A DNA stretch of 41,993 nucleotides from Streptomyces sp. IMTB 2501 (GCF_001953885.1 NZ_MQUS01000053.1:1-41993), one strand, 5' to 3'. Counted from the stretch's first letter, positions 16,763 through 25,124 are shown. The notes: generated by a model from the letters alone, not told the origin. Numbers and translations are program-made.

Positions 16763-17680
16763 CTAACTGGCGGCGGGGATGGTGTCTTGCTCGGAGAGTA
16801 GTTCGTACGCGATCGTGCAGCGGACCCAGAGGTAGCGGCGCAAGGTGGACGGGCTGACCGGCTTTCCGCCGCGGCCGGTCATACCCTTCTTGCTCGCAAG
16901 GTAGGCGGAGAGCTGCTCGGCTCTGGGTTCCTCGCCGTGCTCGGTCTGGAACTCGGTCCAGGCGAGGTAGTAGCGGTCGACGGTGGTGAGCGCGGCGGGC
17001 GCTCCGGTCGCGCCGTCCTCTCCCGGCAGGTCATCAATGGCGGCTCTCACCCTGCGACTGCGCTTCCCCTTGGCAGGGTGCGCGCCCGCGCCCGCCGGAG
17101 ACTCCCCAACCTCGTTCTCGTTGAGGCGGGTATCACGTGAAGGCATCTGCGCGGCGGACCCGGCGGCTTCCTCGCCGGCGGGCGGCTGCGTCTCGCCGAA
17201 CTCACGCTGCCGGAAGGTCGCCACGAATCCCTCCAAGTCTGCGCCCGTGATGGGCTGGCCGCCGCAGCCAGTGATCCCGTCGCGTTCGTAGACGTACGTG
17301 GCAAGCGCGTCGGCATCGGGGTGGACCCCGTGCTCCTGCGCGTACGCGAGCCAGGCATTTTAGAAGTAGTCACCCCACCCGTCGTCCGCGTCCTGCGGGT
17401 CGTGGGGTTCGGTCCCGTCCTCGGCTGAGGGCGTGTGACGCTGCTTGAGGAGCCGCAACAAGGGTTGGAGCTGCTCATCCGACAGCAGCCCGCCGGCCGA
17501 CGTGGCGATGCCGTACCGATCTAGGAGCCACCCAGCGAACTGCGCGCTGGTGGGCTCGAACTGGTCGACGGCGGCCTCAACCTCGGGGCCCCCGAACGTC
17601 TTGCGGACACCCCAACCCCCGTCGGCCCCACTCCGCGGGAGCTCGGAACGACCGGCGCCTTCGTCCCACTGACCCAGCTC
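16763..17680 (-). pseudogene. Plasmid/ICE-type protein with internal stop
   Basis: One continuous minus-strand frame runs GGWGVRKTFGGPEVEAAVDQ, then EPTSAQFAGWLLDRYGIATS and DADDGWGDYF-stop-NAWLAYAQEHGV, then TGADLEGFVATFRQREFGE and a final VDRYYLAWTEFQTEHGEEPR...PVSPSTLRRYL. The only break is TAA at 17360-17362, replacing an aromatic codon. Repeated modules of 'W-Y/F-x-aromatic ... PVT/PVS-x-L' suggest repeated DNA-binding or Lsr2-like units, of the kind seen in proteins near Streptomyces plasmid genes. No good start is left at the 5' end, where it meets the Nudix gene. The last 157 codons remain open and could be translated alone from TTG/GTG, but this looks like decay. Confidence 0.55.
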
Positions 17681-18425
17681 ATGAGCACCCTTCCTGCGCA
17701 GAAGCCGGGGCAGCGCGACAAGCGAGATATCGGTCGAAAACCGCCTGGCTATCAGGAGTGAAGGTCCACTGCTGCAGAGCCCGCCGCAGCTCGGACTCAG
17801 TCAGCCACCCGTGCCAGGCCACCTCTTCCGGTTCAGGGGCGACTGTCTCCGGAAGCACAGCGTCACAGACCGCAAGCCAGTGAGGGCTGAGCCCGCCCCG
17901 GTTGAGGAACTTGAACCGAAGGCACGCTGTCGCCCACACTCTCAGCTCCTCGCTGAGCTCGCGGGCAGCTGCCTGCTCATAGGACTCGCCGACTCCCGCA
18001 GCACCCCCGACCCCGAGTTCGTAGTGCCCAGGGAAACGGGACAGGTGCTCGGCCCGCCGATGGACGAGAAAACGGCCTTGCCTATCGCGGCACACCACCA
18101 CGCCGACCCGGTGCAGCCAGCCCTCCCGAACGGCATCCCGCCGACTGACTACCCCCAGCACACGGTCCCGAGCGTCAACACGTTCCACGAGTTCATCCAC
18201 GACGCATACGATCGCATGCACCACCTGGCCGCCCCGGCCCCGCAGCCAGCCCGGCACCGACAGCAGCAGCCTGACCACCGCCCACTCGGCCTCCGAGATG
18301 TCGGTCGGGTAGCGGCGTTGGCGCGCCCCATGGTCGCCAGCGTTCCCGAACCTGTGCGCCAGGCAGTCACACGCGAGAGTGACCGGAGTGGAATCGGCTC
18401 CCACCATGCCGTAGAACTGCGGCAA
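17679..18425 (-). CDS. Nudix hydrolase, fused in frame to a transposase N-terminus
   Basis: The open frame has two parts. Residues about 35-67 (RQRRYPTDISEAEWAVVRLL, then LSVPGWLRGRGGQ) are the N-terminus of an IS5-family transposase. From about residue 76 a Nudix protein begins: VDELVERVDARDRVLGVVSR, HRVGVVVCRDRQGRFLVHRR and the Nudix box GGAAGVGESYEQAAARELSE-EL (G-x5-E-x7-REL-x-EE; the usual final Gly is Arg). Nudix enzymes cleave nucleoside diphosphates linked to other groups, using a metal bound by the box glutamates. The native start is probably GTG 18200; the transposase piece upstream would then supply only promoter or leader. Substrate unknown. Its 3' end abuts the plasmid-type pseudogene. 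Confidence 0.7.
   Translation of the reverse strand: MPQFYGMVGADSTPVTLACDCLAHRFGNAGDHGARQRRYPTDISEAEWAVVRLLLSVPGWLRGRGGQVVHAIVCVVDELVERVDARDRVLGVVSRRDAVREGWLHRVGVVVCRDRQGRFLVHRRAEHLSRFPGHYELGVGGAAGVGESYEQAAARELSEELRVWATACLRFKFLNRGGLSPHWLAVCDAVLPETVAPEPEEVAWHGWLTESELRRALQQWTFTPDSQAVFDRYLACRAAPASAQEGCS
18200..18425 (-). mobile_element. IS5-family remnant upstream of the Nudix gene
   Basis: Only the first part of the transposase (PTDISEAEWAVVRLLLSVPG) remains, running straight into the Nudix frame. The sequence before it (18426-18480) still looks like IS terminal non-coding DNA. An insertion followed by internal deletion would produce this arrangement. Confidence 0.5.
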
Positions 18426-18604
18426 CAGGATCTACTGGACAGCTCGTTGGCGTGGACACCTTTCGAGCTACCAAGAGGCCCTGTTCTTATGCGCGGCAGT
18501 TGCCACGATCACCCCATCGGGACCCCGTCGTGCCCCTCAAGATGGGCACGACGACAGTCAGTCAGGCAACGGCATGGGCCGACACCGGGTCTGCAATCCT
18601 CCGG

Positions 18605-19897
18605 CTACCTGCCGTCCGCTGCCCTGGAGCCAGCCTCCGACTGACCCCGGCCCGCCGCGGCCACAGGTTCGCGCCTGGCATCGCCCTCTGCCGTGACCGG
18701 CTCCGGGTGCTCCCATGCCTCGGGCAGCAGCAGCACGGCCAGGTTCGCCGTTGCCACGAGCACCGCGCCTGCCAGCAGTGGTGTCGAGGTGCCGAGGAGG
18801 GTGGCAACCGGAACGGCCACGGCCAGGCCCAACGGGCGGGCGGCAAACGAGATCAGCGCGTCGAAGGAGCCTACCCGCCCGAGCATCTCCTGCGGGATGC
18901 GGTGCTGGATGGCGGTCTCCCACAGCGGGCTGAGCACTCCTAGCCCGAACATCGCCAGGAAGTACGCAGACGCCGCCCAGGGTAGCGCCAGTCCCAGCCC
19001 GAAGGCCGTCAGCGGCAGCGCGAAGACGGCCGCGCCCACGGCCACGCCGATCAGCGGGCGGCGCATCGGCAGCCGTCCTGCGGCAAAAGCACCGACCAGC
19101 ATGCCGACGGTCCCCAGCTGGGCCACCAGGACCCACGCGCCGTCACCGCCCATGCTCCGGACAGCGATCAGCGGTCCCAGGGTGAGCAGGAAGCCAGCCG
19201 CCAGATGCCATACTCCATGGCCCAGCACATTGGTGAGGAACCAGCGGTGGCGCCGGGTCTCGGTCCAGCCTTCACGCAACTGCGCCCGGAACCCCGCGTG
19301 GCTGCCGTCGGCCGGCTTGGTGGCCCGGCGGGTGTGCAGGCCACCCAGGGTGGTCGCAGAGCCGATAAAGAGCGCGCCGGTCAGTAGCGAGGACCAGCCG
19401 GCGCCGAGCATCAGCATCATGCCGCCCGCCGTAGCAGGGCCGGCGGTCTGGGCCAGGCCGGTGGCAACGTCCAGCCGCGAGTTCAGCCGCAGCCGCTGCT
19501 CGGCGTCGACGGTCGCCACGACGAGGGTGCGGACCGCTGGGGTGCCAAAGGCGACCGCGGCGCCGGTGACCGCGGCGAGCACGGCGAGGTCGGGCACCCG
19601 GACCAGGCCGCAGAGCAGCTCCGCGCCGATCGCGGTCTGTGCTGCGCCCCTGAGCAGGTCGGCGGCGAGCACGACCCGCTGTGGCGGGAAGCGGTCCGCC
19701 AGCACGCCGGCGAAAGGAAGCAGCACCAGCATGGGCAGCAGTTCGCAGGCCAGCACCAGGCCCAGATCCCCCGCCGAACCCGTCGAGCCTGCGGCGTGCC
19801 CTCGAAGCATCGCGAGCGTGAGCGTGGTGGGTATCAGCGCGGTGGCCAGCGCCGCGCAGGTACGGCCGACCAGCAGTCGGCGCATGGGTTGCGTCAT
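18605..19897 (-). CDS. MFS transporter (drug-exporter type)
   Basis: A 430-aa major-facilitator protein with about 12 hydrophobic helices. The loop-2/3 signature is FAGVLADRFPPQRVVLAADL, and a conserved GFGLGLALPWAASAYFLAMFG-like helix lies in the C-terminal half. The sequence resembles the enterobactin-exporter/tetracycline-efflux-like MFS group of Actinobacteria, which uses the proton gradient to expel drugs or siderophores. A charged tail follows the last helix. It is divergent from the MarR regulator 19966-20505, a classic repressor/efflux pair. The start ATG 19897 has no Shine-Dalgarno site and lies about 7 nt from a good -10 box, so the mRNA may be leaderless. Confidence 0.82.
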   Translation of the reverse strand: MTQPMRRLLVGRTCAALATALIPTTLTLAMLRGHAAGSTGSAGDLGLVLACELLPMLVLLPFAGVLADRFPPQRVVLAADLLRGAAQTAIGAELLCGLVRVPDLAVLAAVTGAAVAFGTPAVRTLVVATVDAEQRLRLNSRLDVATGLAQTAGPATAGGMMLMLGAGWSSLLTGALFIGSATTLGGLHTRRATKPADGSHAGFRAQLREGWTETRRHRWFLTNVLGHGVWHLAAGFLLTLGPLIAVRSMGGDGAWVLVAQLGTVGMLVGAFAAGRLPMRRPLIGVAVGAAVFALPLTAFGLGLALPWAASAYFLAMFGLGVLSPLWETAIQHRIPQEMLGRVGSFDALISFAARPLGLAVAVPVATLLGTSTPLLAGAVLVATANLAVLLLPEAWEHPEPVTAEGDARREPVAAAGRGQSEAGSRAADGR

Positions 19898-19903
19898 GCA
19901 CGC

Positions 19904-19956
19904 ATAGTATTTCGCCAGCTAATCATTTGGCAACGAAATGTAAGTTGGCGTAGCAT
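19904..19956. promoter_or_regulatory. Divergent promoters with overlapping -35 boxes
   Basis: Plus strand: TTGGCA (19927-19932), 18 bp, TAGCAT (19951-19956), serving marR. Minus strand: TTGCCA (19933-19928), 18 bp, TACTAT (19909-19904), serving the MFS gene. The -35 boxes overlap over five bases. Outer half-sites GTAT-tt-CGCCA and its mirror TGGCG-tagc-ATAC, plus ATTTCG/CGAAAT, form inverted repeats suited to a MarR dimer. Binding there would silence both genes. Confidence 0.7.
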
Positions 19957-19965
19957 ACTGAGGAC

Positions 19966-20505
19966 ATGGACACCGAGAGTCAGGGCCGGGAGCGGCCCGC
20001 AGAGGGGGACGACTCCGTCGACGTGCACCTCGCACGCTGGCGCGGCAAGGCCCCGTTCGACGCGCGGGTGGAAGGGATCATCACCCGCATACAGCTCCTG
20101 GCCAAGCACGTCAGCCAAGCCAAAGACCGCGCCCTGGCCGAGGTTAGCCTGCAGGAGTTCGAGTTCGCCACGCTGCACCGGCTCGGCGCGCGCGAGGCCC
20201 CGGGGCGGGCCACCCCCTCCGAGCTGGCGGCTGAACTCATGCTCTCCCCTGCTGGCATGACGGGCCGTCTGGACACCTTGGAACAGTCAGGGCTGGTGCG
20301 ACGTGTGCGCAGCAGTCAGGACCGACGCCGGGTGGACGTGGAACTCACCGAGGCGGGGCGCACCCGATGGCTGGCCGCGATGGAGCTGCGCGGGCAGGCG
20401 GAGGACTCGATGGTCGCCCCGCTCGACCCGGCAGAGCAGGACGCGCTCAGCGCCCTGCTCAAGCGGATGCTGATCCAGGCGGAGGCGGACAGCCGCCACC
20501 GGTGA
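19966..20505 (+). CDS. MarR-family transcriptional regulator
   Basis: A 179-aa protein. A dimerisation helix occupies about residues 30-60, and the winged helix-turn-helix is at about 65-125: ATPSELAAELMLSPAGMTGR, then LDTLEQSGLVRRVRSSQDRR and RVDVELTEAG (the wing with the conserved D-x-R). MarR proteins repress a neighbouring transporter and release DNA when a small aromatic or drug-like ligand binds. The divergent MFS exporter is the obvious target. The ATG is about 10 nt from the -10 box with GAGGAC touching it, so the transcript has almost no leader. The ligand cannot be predicted. Confidence 0.87.
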   Translation: MDTESQGRERPAEGDDSVDVHLARWRGKAPFDARVEGIITRIQLLAKHVSQAKDRALAEVSLQEFEFATLHRLGAREAPGRATPSELAAELMLSPAGMTGRLDTLEQSGLVRRVRSSQDRRRVDVELTEAGRTRWLAAMELRGQAEDSMVAPLDPAEQDALSALLKRMLIQAEADSRHR

Positions 20506-20782
20506 ACCCCGAGTCGACGGCGTTGCTTCTCGCCGTCAGGTCTCGGTATGTCGCTGGCCGCCGCCACCCAAGGACACTCACGTTCGATCGACACCCCGCA
20601 AGATCGGATTGAAAACAGCGACTTACTCGGCGACTGGTTCAGTGCGCAGACCGCTGTGCGCACCAGCTGCGCACTAGACAGCCAGTCGGCGCAATGCTGG
20701 GGTGACCTGCGGTATCTCTTCGATGTGCAGCCGTGGCGCTGACAGGATCACTGGTACGCAGTGACGACCGGGGCGCAAATTG

Positions 20783-20862
20783 TCACTGCTGCGCGTGGTG
20801 GCGGGTCAGTGCCTGCCAGCGCCGCTCGAAGTCATCGGCCTGCTCGGCAATGTAGTCGCTGG
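20783..20862 (-). pseudogene. C-terminal fragment of a plasmid/ICE-type protein
   Basis: The minus strand reads RPLTSDYIAEQADDFERRWQ, then ALTRHHAQQ and TGA at 20783-20785. It has the style of the C-termini of the same plasmid-associated family as the 16763-17680 gene (YLSDYVADFERRW type). Everything upstream is lost; the fragment ends where the plus-strand methyltransferase fragment begins, so a recombination joint lies near 20865. Confidence 0.45.
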
Positions 20863-20865
20863 TGA

Positions 20866-21456
20866 GCGGCCGGCGCAGAGGGCGCACTGTACGACTGGGT
20901 TATCGCCACGTGCGCCGTACGCACAGTGCCCGCGGTCTGGCTCGAGCAGACGCGGCCGGGCGGGCAGATCCTGACGACCATCGGTGGCTGGCTGAACGCA
21001 TCCGAGCTGGTGCGCCTGACGGTCCACGACGACGGCACAGCCTCCGGACCAGTACTGGGCGGACATGTCAGCTTCATGCTCGCCCGGCCCCACCAGGCGC
21101 CGCCGCTCGGCCTGCTTCCAGACCTCAGCCGGGGCACGGAACGCGAGGCCATCATCGACGCCGATGTCCTGGACGACTGGCCGACCCGCTTCGTCGCACA
21201 GTTCGCCGTGCCGAGCGCGCGGCGCCTGAAACTGCGGCACGACCAGCACCACGAGGATCTGCTCATCGACGTCGACAGCGGATCGTTCGCCGCGCTCCAC
21301 GAAGAAGACGGCCACTGGATCGTTCGGCAGGATGGCCCTGACCTGCTCTGGGATGCGGTCGAGGAGCACCTCGGCCGCTGGCATACCGCAGGGACGCCAG
21401 CAGTGGAACAGGCCACCATCCATGCCACTCCGGAGGGCCAGAGCATCCACTGGTAG
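20866..21456 (+). pseudogene. RiPP (ATP-grasp system) methyltransferase, N-terminus missing
   Basis: After a TGA at 20863-20865 the frame reads ALYDWVIATCAVRTVPAVWL, then GGQILTTIGGWLNASELVRL and VLDDWPTRFVAQFAVPSARR, ending WDAVEEHLGRWHTAGTPAVE. This is the C-terminal half of the protein-L-isoaspartate-type methyltransferases encoded with ATP-grasp peptide ligases in graspetide-like (tgm-type) RiPP clusters. The SAM-binding start and the ligase and precursor genes are absent. A shorter product from about 20926 could be made but would lack the SAM site. Confidence 0.6.
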
Positions 21457-21936
21457 ACCTCACGACCGGCCCTGCTCGTCCGTCTCCCCCGTGGCGGATG
21501 GGCGGCGCCTTGCGCTGCGCGCGGCGCCCTCACGCCCAACTGCTGCGCGAGCGGACCGCCCGCCATCACCGCCCGGACGACATCCATCGTGGCGGCGACA
21601 CCTACAGGCCCTACGTCGGCGAGTACCAATACACGAAGACGTTCATCCGCGACCGCAGCCACACCGAAGCAACGGAGCGCGCCCTGCTGTCGGGTGCTGG
21701 CCGAACAAGCTCAGCACGCAGGATGGACAGCCTTCGGCACACGGTGCCCAGCAGATTCCCGCCAGCCTGGACGAGGTCACCACGCTCCCACCAAGCCGGA
21801 GATGCAGCGCTCGCCGGAAACGCCCTCGCCTACCAGACACCCAATCCGCAAGCCGGGATACGGACGGCAGCGGTGCCCGTGAACTCAAGGGATCAGCAGC
21901 ACACCGGCCACCGATACAGGCGGTCTCGGGCCGGCC
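21457..21936. other. Decayed coding debris
   Basis: No complete gene. Plus-strand pieces GDTYRPYVGEYQYTKTFIRD and, one frame later, VLAEQAQHAGWTAFG look like parts of one protein separated by a frameshift near 21690. They belong to no family I recognise. Confidence 0.35.
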
Positions 21937-22374
21937 TCACCCGGGGTGCTGGTCGTCCTGCACATCGTGCAAGCAAGGGGCGTAGGAGATCCCGACGATC
22001 AAACCATCCGCCGTGAGAAGTCTGGCCACTGTCTGGCCCCACGGCTCGGTGCGGGCCTGATGCACCAGCTCGAAGCCCGCACGCTGCAGCTCGCCACCGG
22101 CAGCTGTGACGGCTTCCGCACTCGCCACCTCGAACTCGATCGATGCCTGCGGGACCACGCGGTCGGCGGGCCACTGGGTCGTGCCGAAGCATGCTTCGGC
22201 TGCCTGCGAGAGCGGCCACAGGCCGAAGTGCTTGCTGCCGGGGACGCTCCCGCTGGAGTAGTAGCCGTTGCCTTCCCCCTCCAGGGGGAGACCAAGAGCC
22301 TCGATGAACAATTTGCGGCTCAGCGGCGGGTCGGCGACGACTACCGCCACGCTCGTGATGAAGAGAACGTCCAT
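21937..22374 (-). CDS. VOC/glyoxalase-fold protein
   Basis: A 145-aa protein with the two beta-alpha-beta-beta-beta modules of the vicinal oxygen chelate fold: FITSVAVVVADPPLSRKLFI and EALGLPLEG in the first, then ASIEFEVASAEAVTAAGGEL and QRAGFELVHQARTEPWGQTV ending LLTADGLIVGISYAP in the second. VOC proteins include metal enzymes and antibiotic-binding resistance proteins; the metal ligands are not obvious, so a binding role is possible. It is intact amid decayed neighbours. Start ATG 22374 has no strong ribosome site. Confidence 0.72.
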   Translation of the reverse strand: MDVLFITSVAVVVADPPLSRKLFIEALGLPLEGEGNGYYSSGSVPGSKHFGLWPLSQAAEACFGTTQWPADRVVPQASIEFEVASAEAVTAAGGELQRAGFELVHQARTEPWGQTVARLLTADGLIVGISYAPCLHDVQDDQHPG

Positions 22375-22609
22375 GCCGGTGGAGACACTCCCTGCTGCGA
22401 CTGGACTCTGAGGGCCACAGATGCGGCCTCCTCGGCACCGCTTTCAGCAGCCGGATCCCACTCAAACTATCCGCCTGCTCCCCAAGGGCCAAGGCACCGC
22501 GCCAACACCAAACTTGAGTCCCCCGATCGGGCCCGCTCATCTTCGCACTGCCGATCAAGACCGTGCCGTCGTGCCGCCGATCCCCGGCTTGTTGCCGGCG
22601 CTCCACAAA

Positions 22610-23057
22610 CTCGCCGGCGAAGGCTTCGACGCACCGCGCCTCGACACCCTCTTCCTCACCAGCCCCATTTCGTTCAAGGGACGCGTCATCCAGCAGGTCG
22701 GCCTGATCATGCGCAACACCGAAGAGCGCAAGTCCCACGTCGAAGCCCACGACTACCTCGACGGCCGACGTCCCCCTCCTGGAGCGCATGCACCACAAAC
22801 GCCGCCGCGTCCTCCAACACCGCGGATTCACAACGACCACTCCGGAGAACCTGCCACCCACGCCGCCCCGCGCGCCTGTCCTCACCACCCGGCGAGCTCA
22901 GTCTGTGGCTCCGGCGCCGAGCGTGGCCGAGGTACGAGCCTGGGCCTGCGAACAGGGCATGGACGTACCAGCGCGTGGCAGGCTCCGTGCAGAAATCTGG
23001 GACGCCTGGCACACCTCCCATTCCGCCACGAACGAACAAGGGCACCGTGCACAGTAG
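22610..23057 (+). pseudogene. DEAD/DEAH helicase C-terminus with Lsr2-like tail, frameshifted
   Basis: One frame gives GEGFDAPRLDTLFLTSPISF, then KGRVIQQVGLIMRN (helicase motifs V and VI region; the usual Q-x-x-GR-x-x-R appears as QQVGLIMR) and VEAHDYLD. After one extra G at 22763-22764 it continues ADVPLLERMHHKRRRVLQHR. The end, PSVAEVRAWACEQGMDVPAR-GRLRAEIWDAW, copies the C-terminal DNA-binding domain of Lsr2 (AWAxxNGxxVxxRGRIP). The N-terminal helicase core is gone. The motif VI arginine is lost and the frame broken, so this is a relic of a mobile-element helicase. Confidence 0.6.
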
Positions 23058-23537
23058 GTACGTTCTCGGTATCCAGTCAGGCTGCCCTGGTCGGGCAACC
23101 CCCTACCGCATGCCGGTAGCCGCAGCGCGAAGTGCCTCCTCGTGCTCGCCTCTGGCCGCGGCGCAGTGCAGCGGGAGTCCCTGGACACCTCGCCGCCCCT
23201 GACACATCGCTGTCTGTAGCTGGGATCCCCGATCTCCCCAAACCCGCGATCGCCGCGACCAGTGATGCGCCACGTCAGCCCAAGCTCCCCACAACGAATC
23301 ATCGGCAATGCACCACCCCCAGGCCCTGCTGGCCCCGGTCCCACGGCCGAGCCCAACAACCGCTGCTCACGGTGATCGCCGAGGACGTACCGGCAGTGAG
23401 TTCTGCTCGTGATCACCGACACAAGTAGTGCTCATCATGCGCGGATTCCGACGTTTCCGCAGGAGCCTGTGCTCACGAATCCGCGGAACACACGCAAAGC
23501 CCTGTAGACGGCCGGTACCCCAGATGCGCAGCACCTG
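23058..23537. other. Intergenic region with inverted repeat
   Basis: No supported gene. CGCGGATTC (23440-23448) and GAATCCGCG (23477-23485) form a 9-bp inverted repeat with 28 bp between. A minus-strand piece GLPLHCAAARGEHEEALRAA (about 23110-23180) recalls an ankyrin repeat but is isolated. Confidence 0.4.
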
Positions 23538-23797
23538 CTACCGGCCGGAGCCCACGTCCCGAGCTGCGTAGGCGAGCAGTTCACTGATGGCCGCCTCGTT
23601 CGAGACAGGCGGCCGGGCCCGCCATTCCTTCAGCGTTTCCCACACGGTCTGCGTCACCGTGCGGGCGTGCTCGGCAAGGGCGTCGGCCAGCGCGGCCGCT
23701 TCCCCGTCCGGCGTGCGGCCCGTGACAACGACGGGGCCGTGCAGCGGATACAGGGTCACGCCGCGCCAGGCGCTCGCCAGCGCCCATGCTGCAACAC
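23538..23797 (-). pseudogene. C-terminal gene fragment, unknown family
   Basis: The minus-strand frame ALASAWRGVTLYPLHGPVVV, then TGRTPDGEAAALADALAEHA and TVWETLKEWRARPPVSNEAA to a TAG at 23538 has coding character. Its upstream part is replaced at about 23797 by the oppositely coded BTAD fragment. The frame stays open to 23903 only by chance overlap. Function unknown. Confidence 0.45.
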
Positions 23798-24101
23798 CGT
23801 GGCCACCTACCGCATCCCCGCGGGCCGTCATCACGACCTCGACGCCGCGCGCCAGGCCGTCTCGACCGGCCTCGATGTAGACGACTCGGCTGAGCTGCTG
23901 CACCGGGACTGGATGCGTCTCGAAGCCGCGCGCGGAAACCGCTCCGGGCTACACACCGCCATCACCCGCGTGCAACAGACCAACCGGGCCTTGGACTGCT
24001 CACCCGAAACAGCAACCACAGACGTCATCAACAAACTCCTGAGCAGGCCGGGCACGGCGGTACGCATGCAGTTCCGCAAAAGGGTGAGCGCCATCGGCTG
24101 A
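23797..24101 (+). pseudogene. BTAD-type regulator C-terminal fragment
   Basis: The frame reads TVATYRIPAGRHHDLDAARQ, then AELLHRDWMRLEAARGNRSG and AITRVQQTNRALDCSPETAT, ending VRMQFRKRVSAIG. This matches the last helices of the bacterial transcriptional activator domain in large Streptomyces regulators often carried near conjugation genes (DWMLIE...GN...A...LQQINRALD, then ETEQLINRLL). Everything N-terminal is missing at the joint near 23797. Confidence 0.55.
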
Positions 24102-24146
24102 TCATGGGCACCGACCGAGCAAATCCAGGTGATCATGGGCACTGAC
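24099..24146. repeat. Direct repeat TGATCATGGGCACYGAC
   Basis: Two copies, 24099-24115 and 24130-24146, differ at one base and are 31 bp apart start to start. They lie between the BTAD fragment and the SEC-C gene; role unknown. Confidence 0.6.
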
Positions 24147-25124
24147 TCAACGACCTGTCCCGGGTCGCGGGGGCAGATCGCCAAAGCGGCGTACGACTTC
24201 GGTGCAGCCCAGTACCTTGACGCCTACTGCGACCTCGGTGCCCTGTTCGCCAAGAATGTCGGCGGCCAGTTGGTTCTGGCTCTGCCGCGAGTTTAGCGAA
24301 AGGCGCCTTCTGATCTTGGTCAGGGCGGGGTTACCGCAGCACTTCTTGTATTTGCGGGAAGAGCCGCACCAGCAGGGGCTGTTGCGGGGCGGGGGCCATG
24401 CCTGGGCCGGGCCCCGGGCAGCGAGGTCGGCGGCGTATTCGGCCCGGGTGTCCCCGTCCTGCGGGGAGATGCCCTCGTTGCGGGTGAATTCCTCGAAGTC
24501 GCTCACGCTGGCCTCGGCGATGCCCAGATGCGCTTCGCCCTCCTCGGACAGGCGGCGCAGGATCTCCTCAACACGGCGGATGTGATCGTGGGGATCAGCC
24601 CCGTAAGCCTCTTCCAGCGCGGGCCACTGGGTCAGAAGCCGGGTGAACTCGGTCTCAGGCCAGAACAGTGCGCAGGTCATGCGGGGCCTGGACCGGGCGG
24701 CGCGGCGTGCGGTGACCTCGGCGGTGAGCTTCTCGATCGAGGCGCGTAGGACGTCCGGGTCACCGCTCTCGGCGGCCTGCAGTTGGTCTGGGTCGTGCAG
24801 GTCGTCCAGGGTGCCGGGGCCACGGAGCAGGGCCGGGCGGTACGCGTGGAGTTCGTCGGCGAGACGGTCGAGGTCGTCGTGCGGCTGGGCGAGTCGGCGC
24901 CGGACCCGGTGGCGGCCGATGACGAGCATCTCGATGCCGCTGGGATCGGGGGCGTGTTCGACTGCGGTGCGTGTGAGGGGGGTGGCAGGTCCCAGGAGAT
25001 GCGTGAGGCCCGCGGTGAACCAGTCCGCCGCGTCATGGAGTTCGCCGACGGTTTCGAGCATCTCGGCGACGAAGTTCCAGGCCCCGGCATCGGTGGGGTG
25101 CTGGCCCCGCAGGCGTGCGGCCAC
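24147..25124 (-). CDS. SEC-C zinc-motif protein
   Basis: A 325-aa protein. The N-terminal half is helical and TPR-like (WNFVAEMLETVGELHDAADW, then FTAGLTHLLGPATPL). The middle is acidic (EEILRRLSEEGEAHLGIAEA), and near residue 258 is the SEC-C metal site CWCGSSRKYKKCCG, which binds zinc as in SecA. SEC-C proteins of this size are widespread in Streptomyces with no settled role. The last 50 or so residues after CCGNPALTK are atypical: the family normally stops a few residues after the motif, so the native stop seems lost and the frame runs to 24147. The start (GTG 25124) follows an in-frame TAA, and the usual longer N-terminus may be trimmed. Confidence 0.65.
   Translation of the reverse strand: MAARLRGQHPTDAGAWNFVAEMLETVGELHDAADWFTAGLTHLLGPATPLTRTAVEHAPDPSGIEMLVIGRHRVRRRLAQPHDDLDRLADELHAYRPALLRGPGTLDDLHDPDQLQAAESGDPDVLRASIEKLTAEVTARRAARSRPRMTCALFWPETEFTRLLTQWPALEEAYGADPHDHIRRVEEILRRLSEEGEAHLGIAEASVSDFEEFTRNEGISPQDGDTRAEYAADLAARGPAQAWPPPRNSPCWCGSSRKYKKCCGNPALTKIRRRLSLNSRQSQNQLAADILGEQGTEVAVGVKVLGCTEVVRRFGDLPPRPGTGR

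Noticed and set aside
23103..23294. Ankyrin-repeat protein on the minus strand
   Set aside because: Only one repeat-like phrase is seen with no start or neighbouring repeats.
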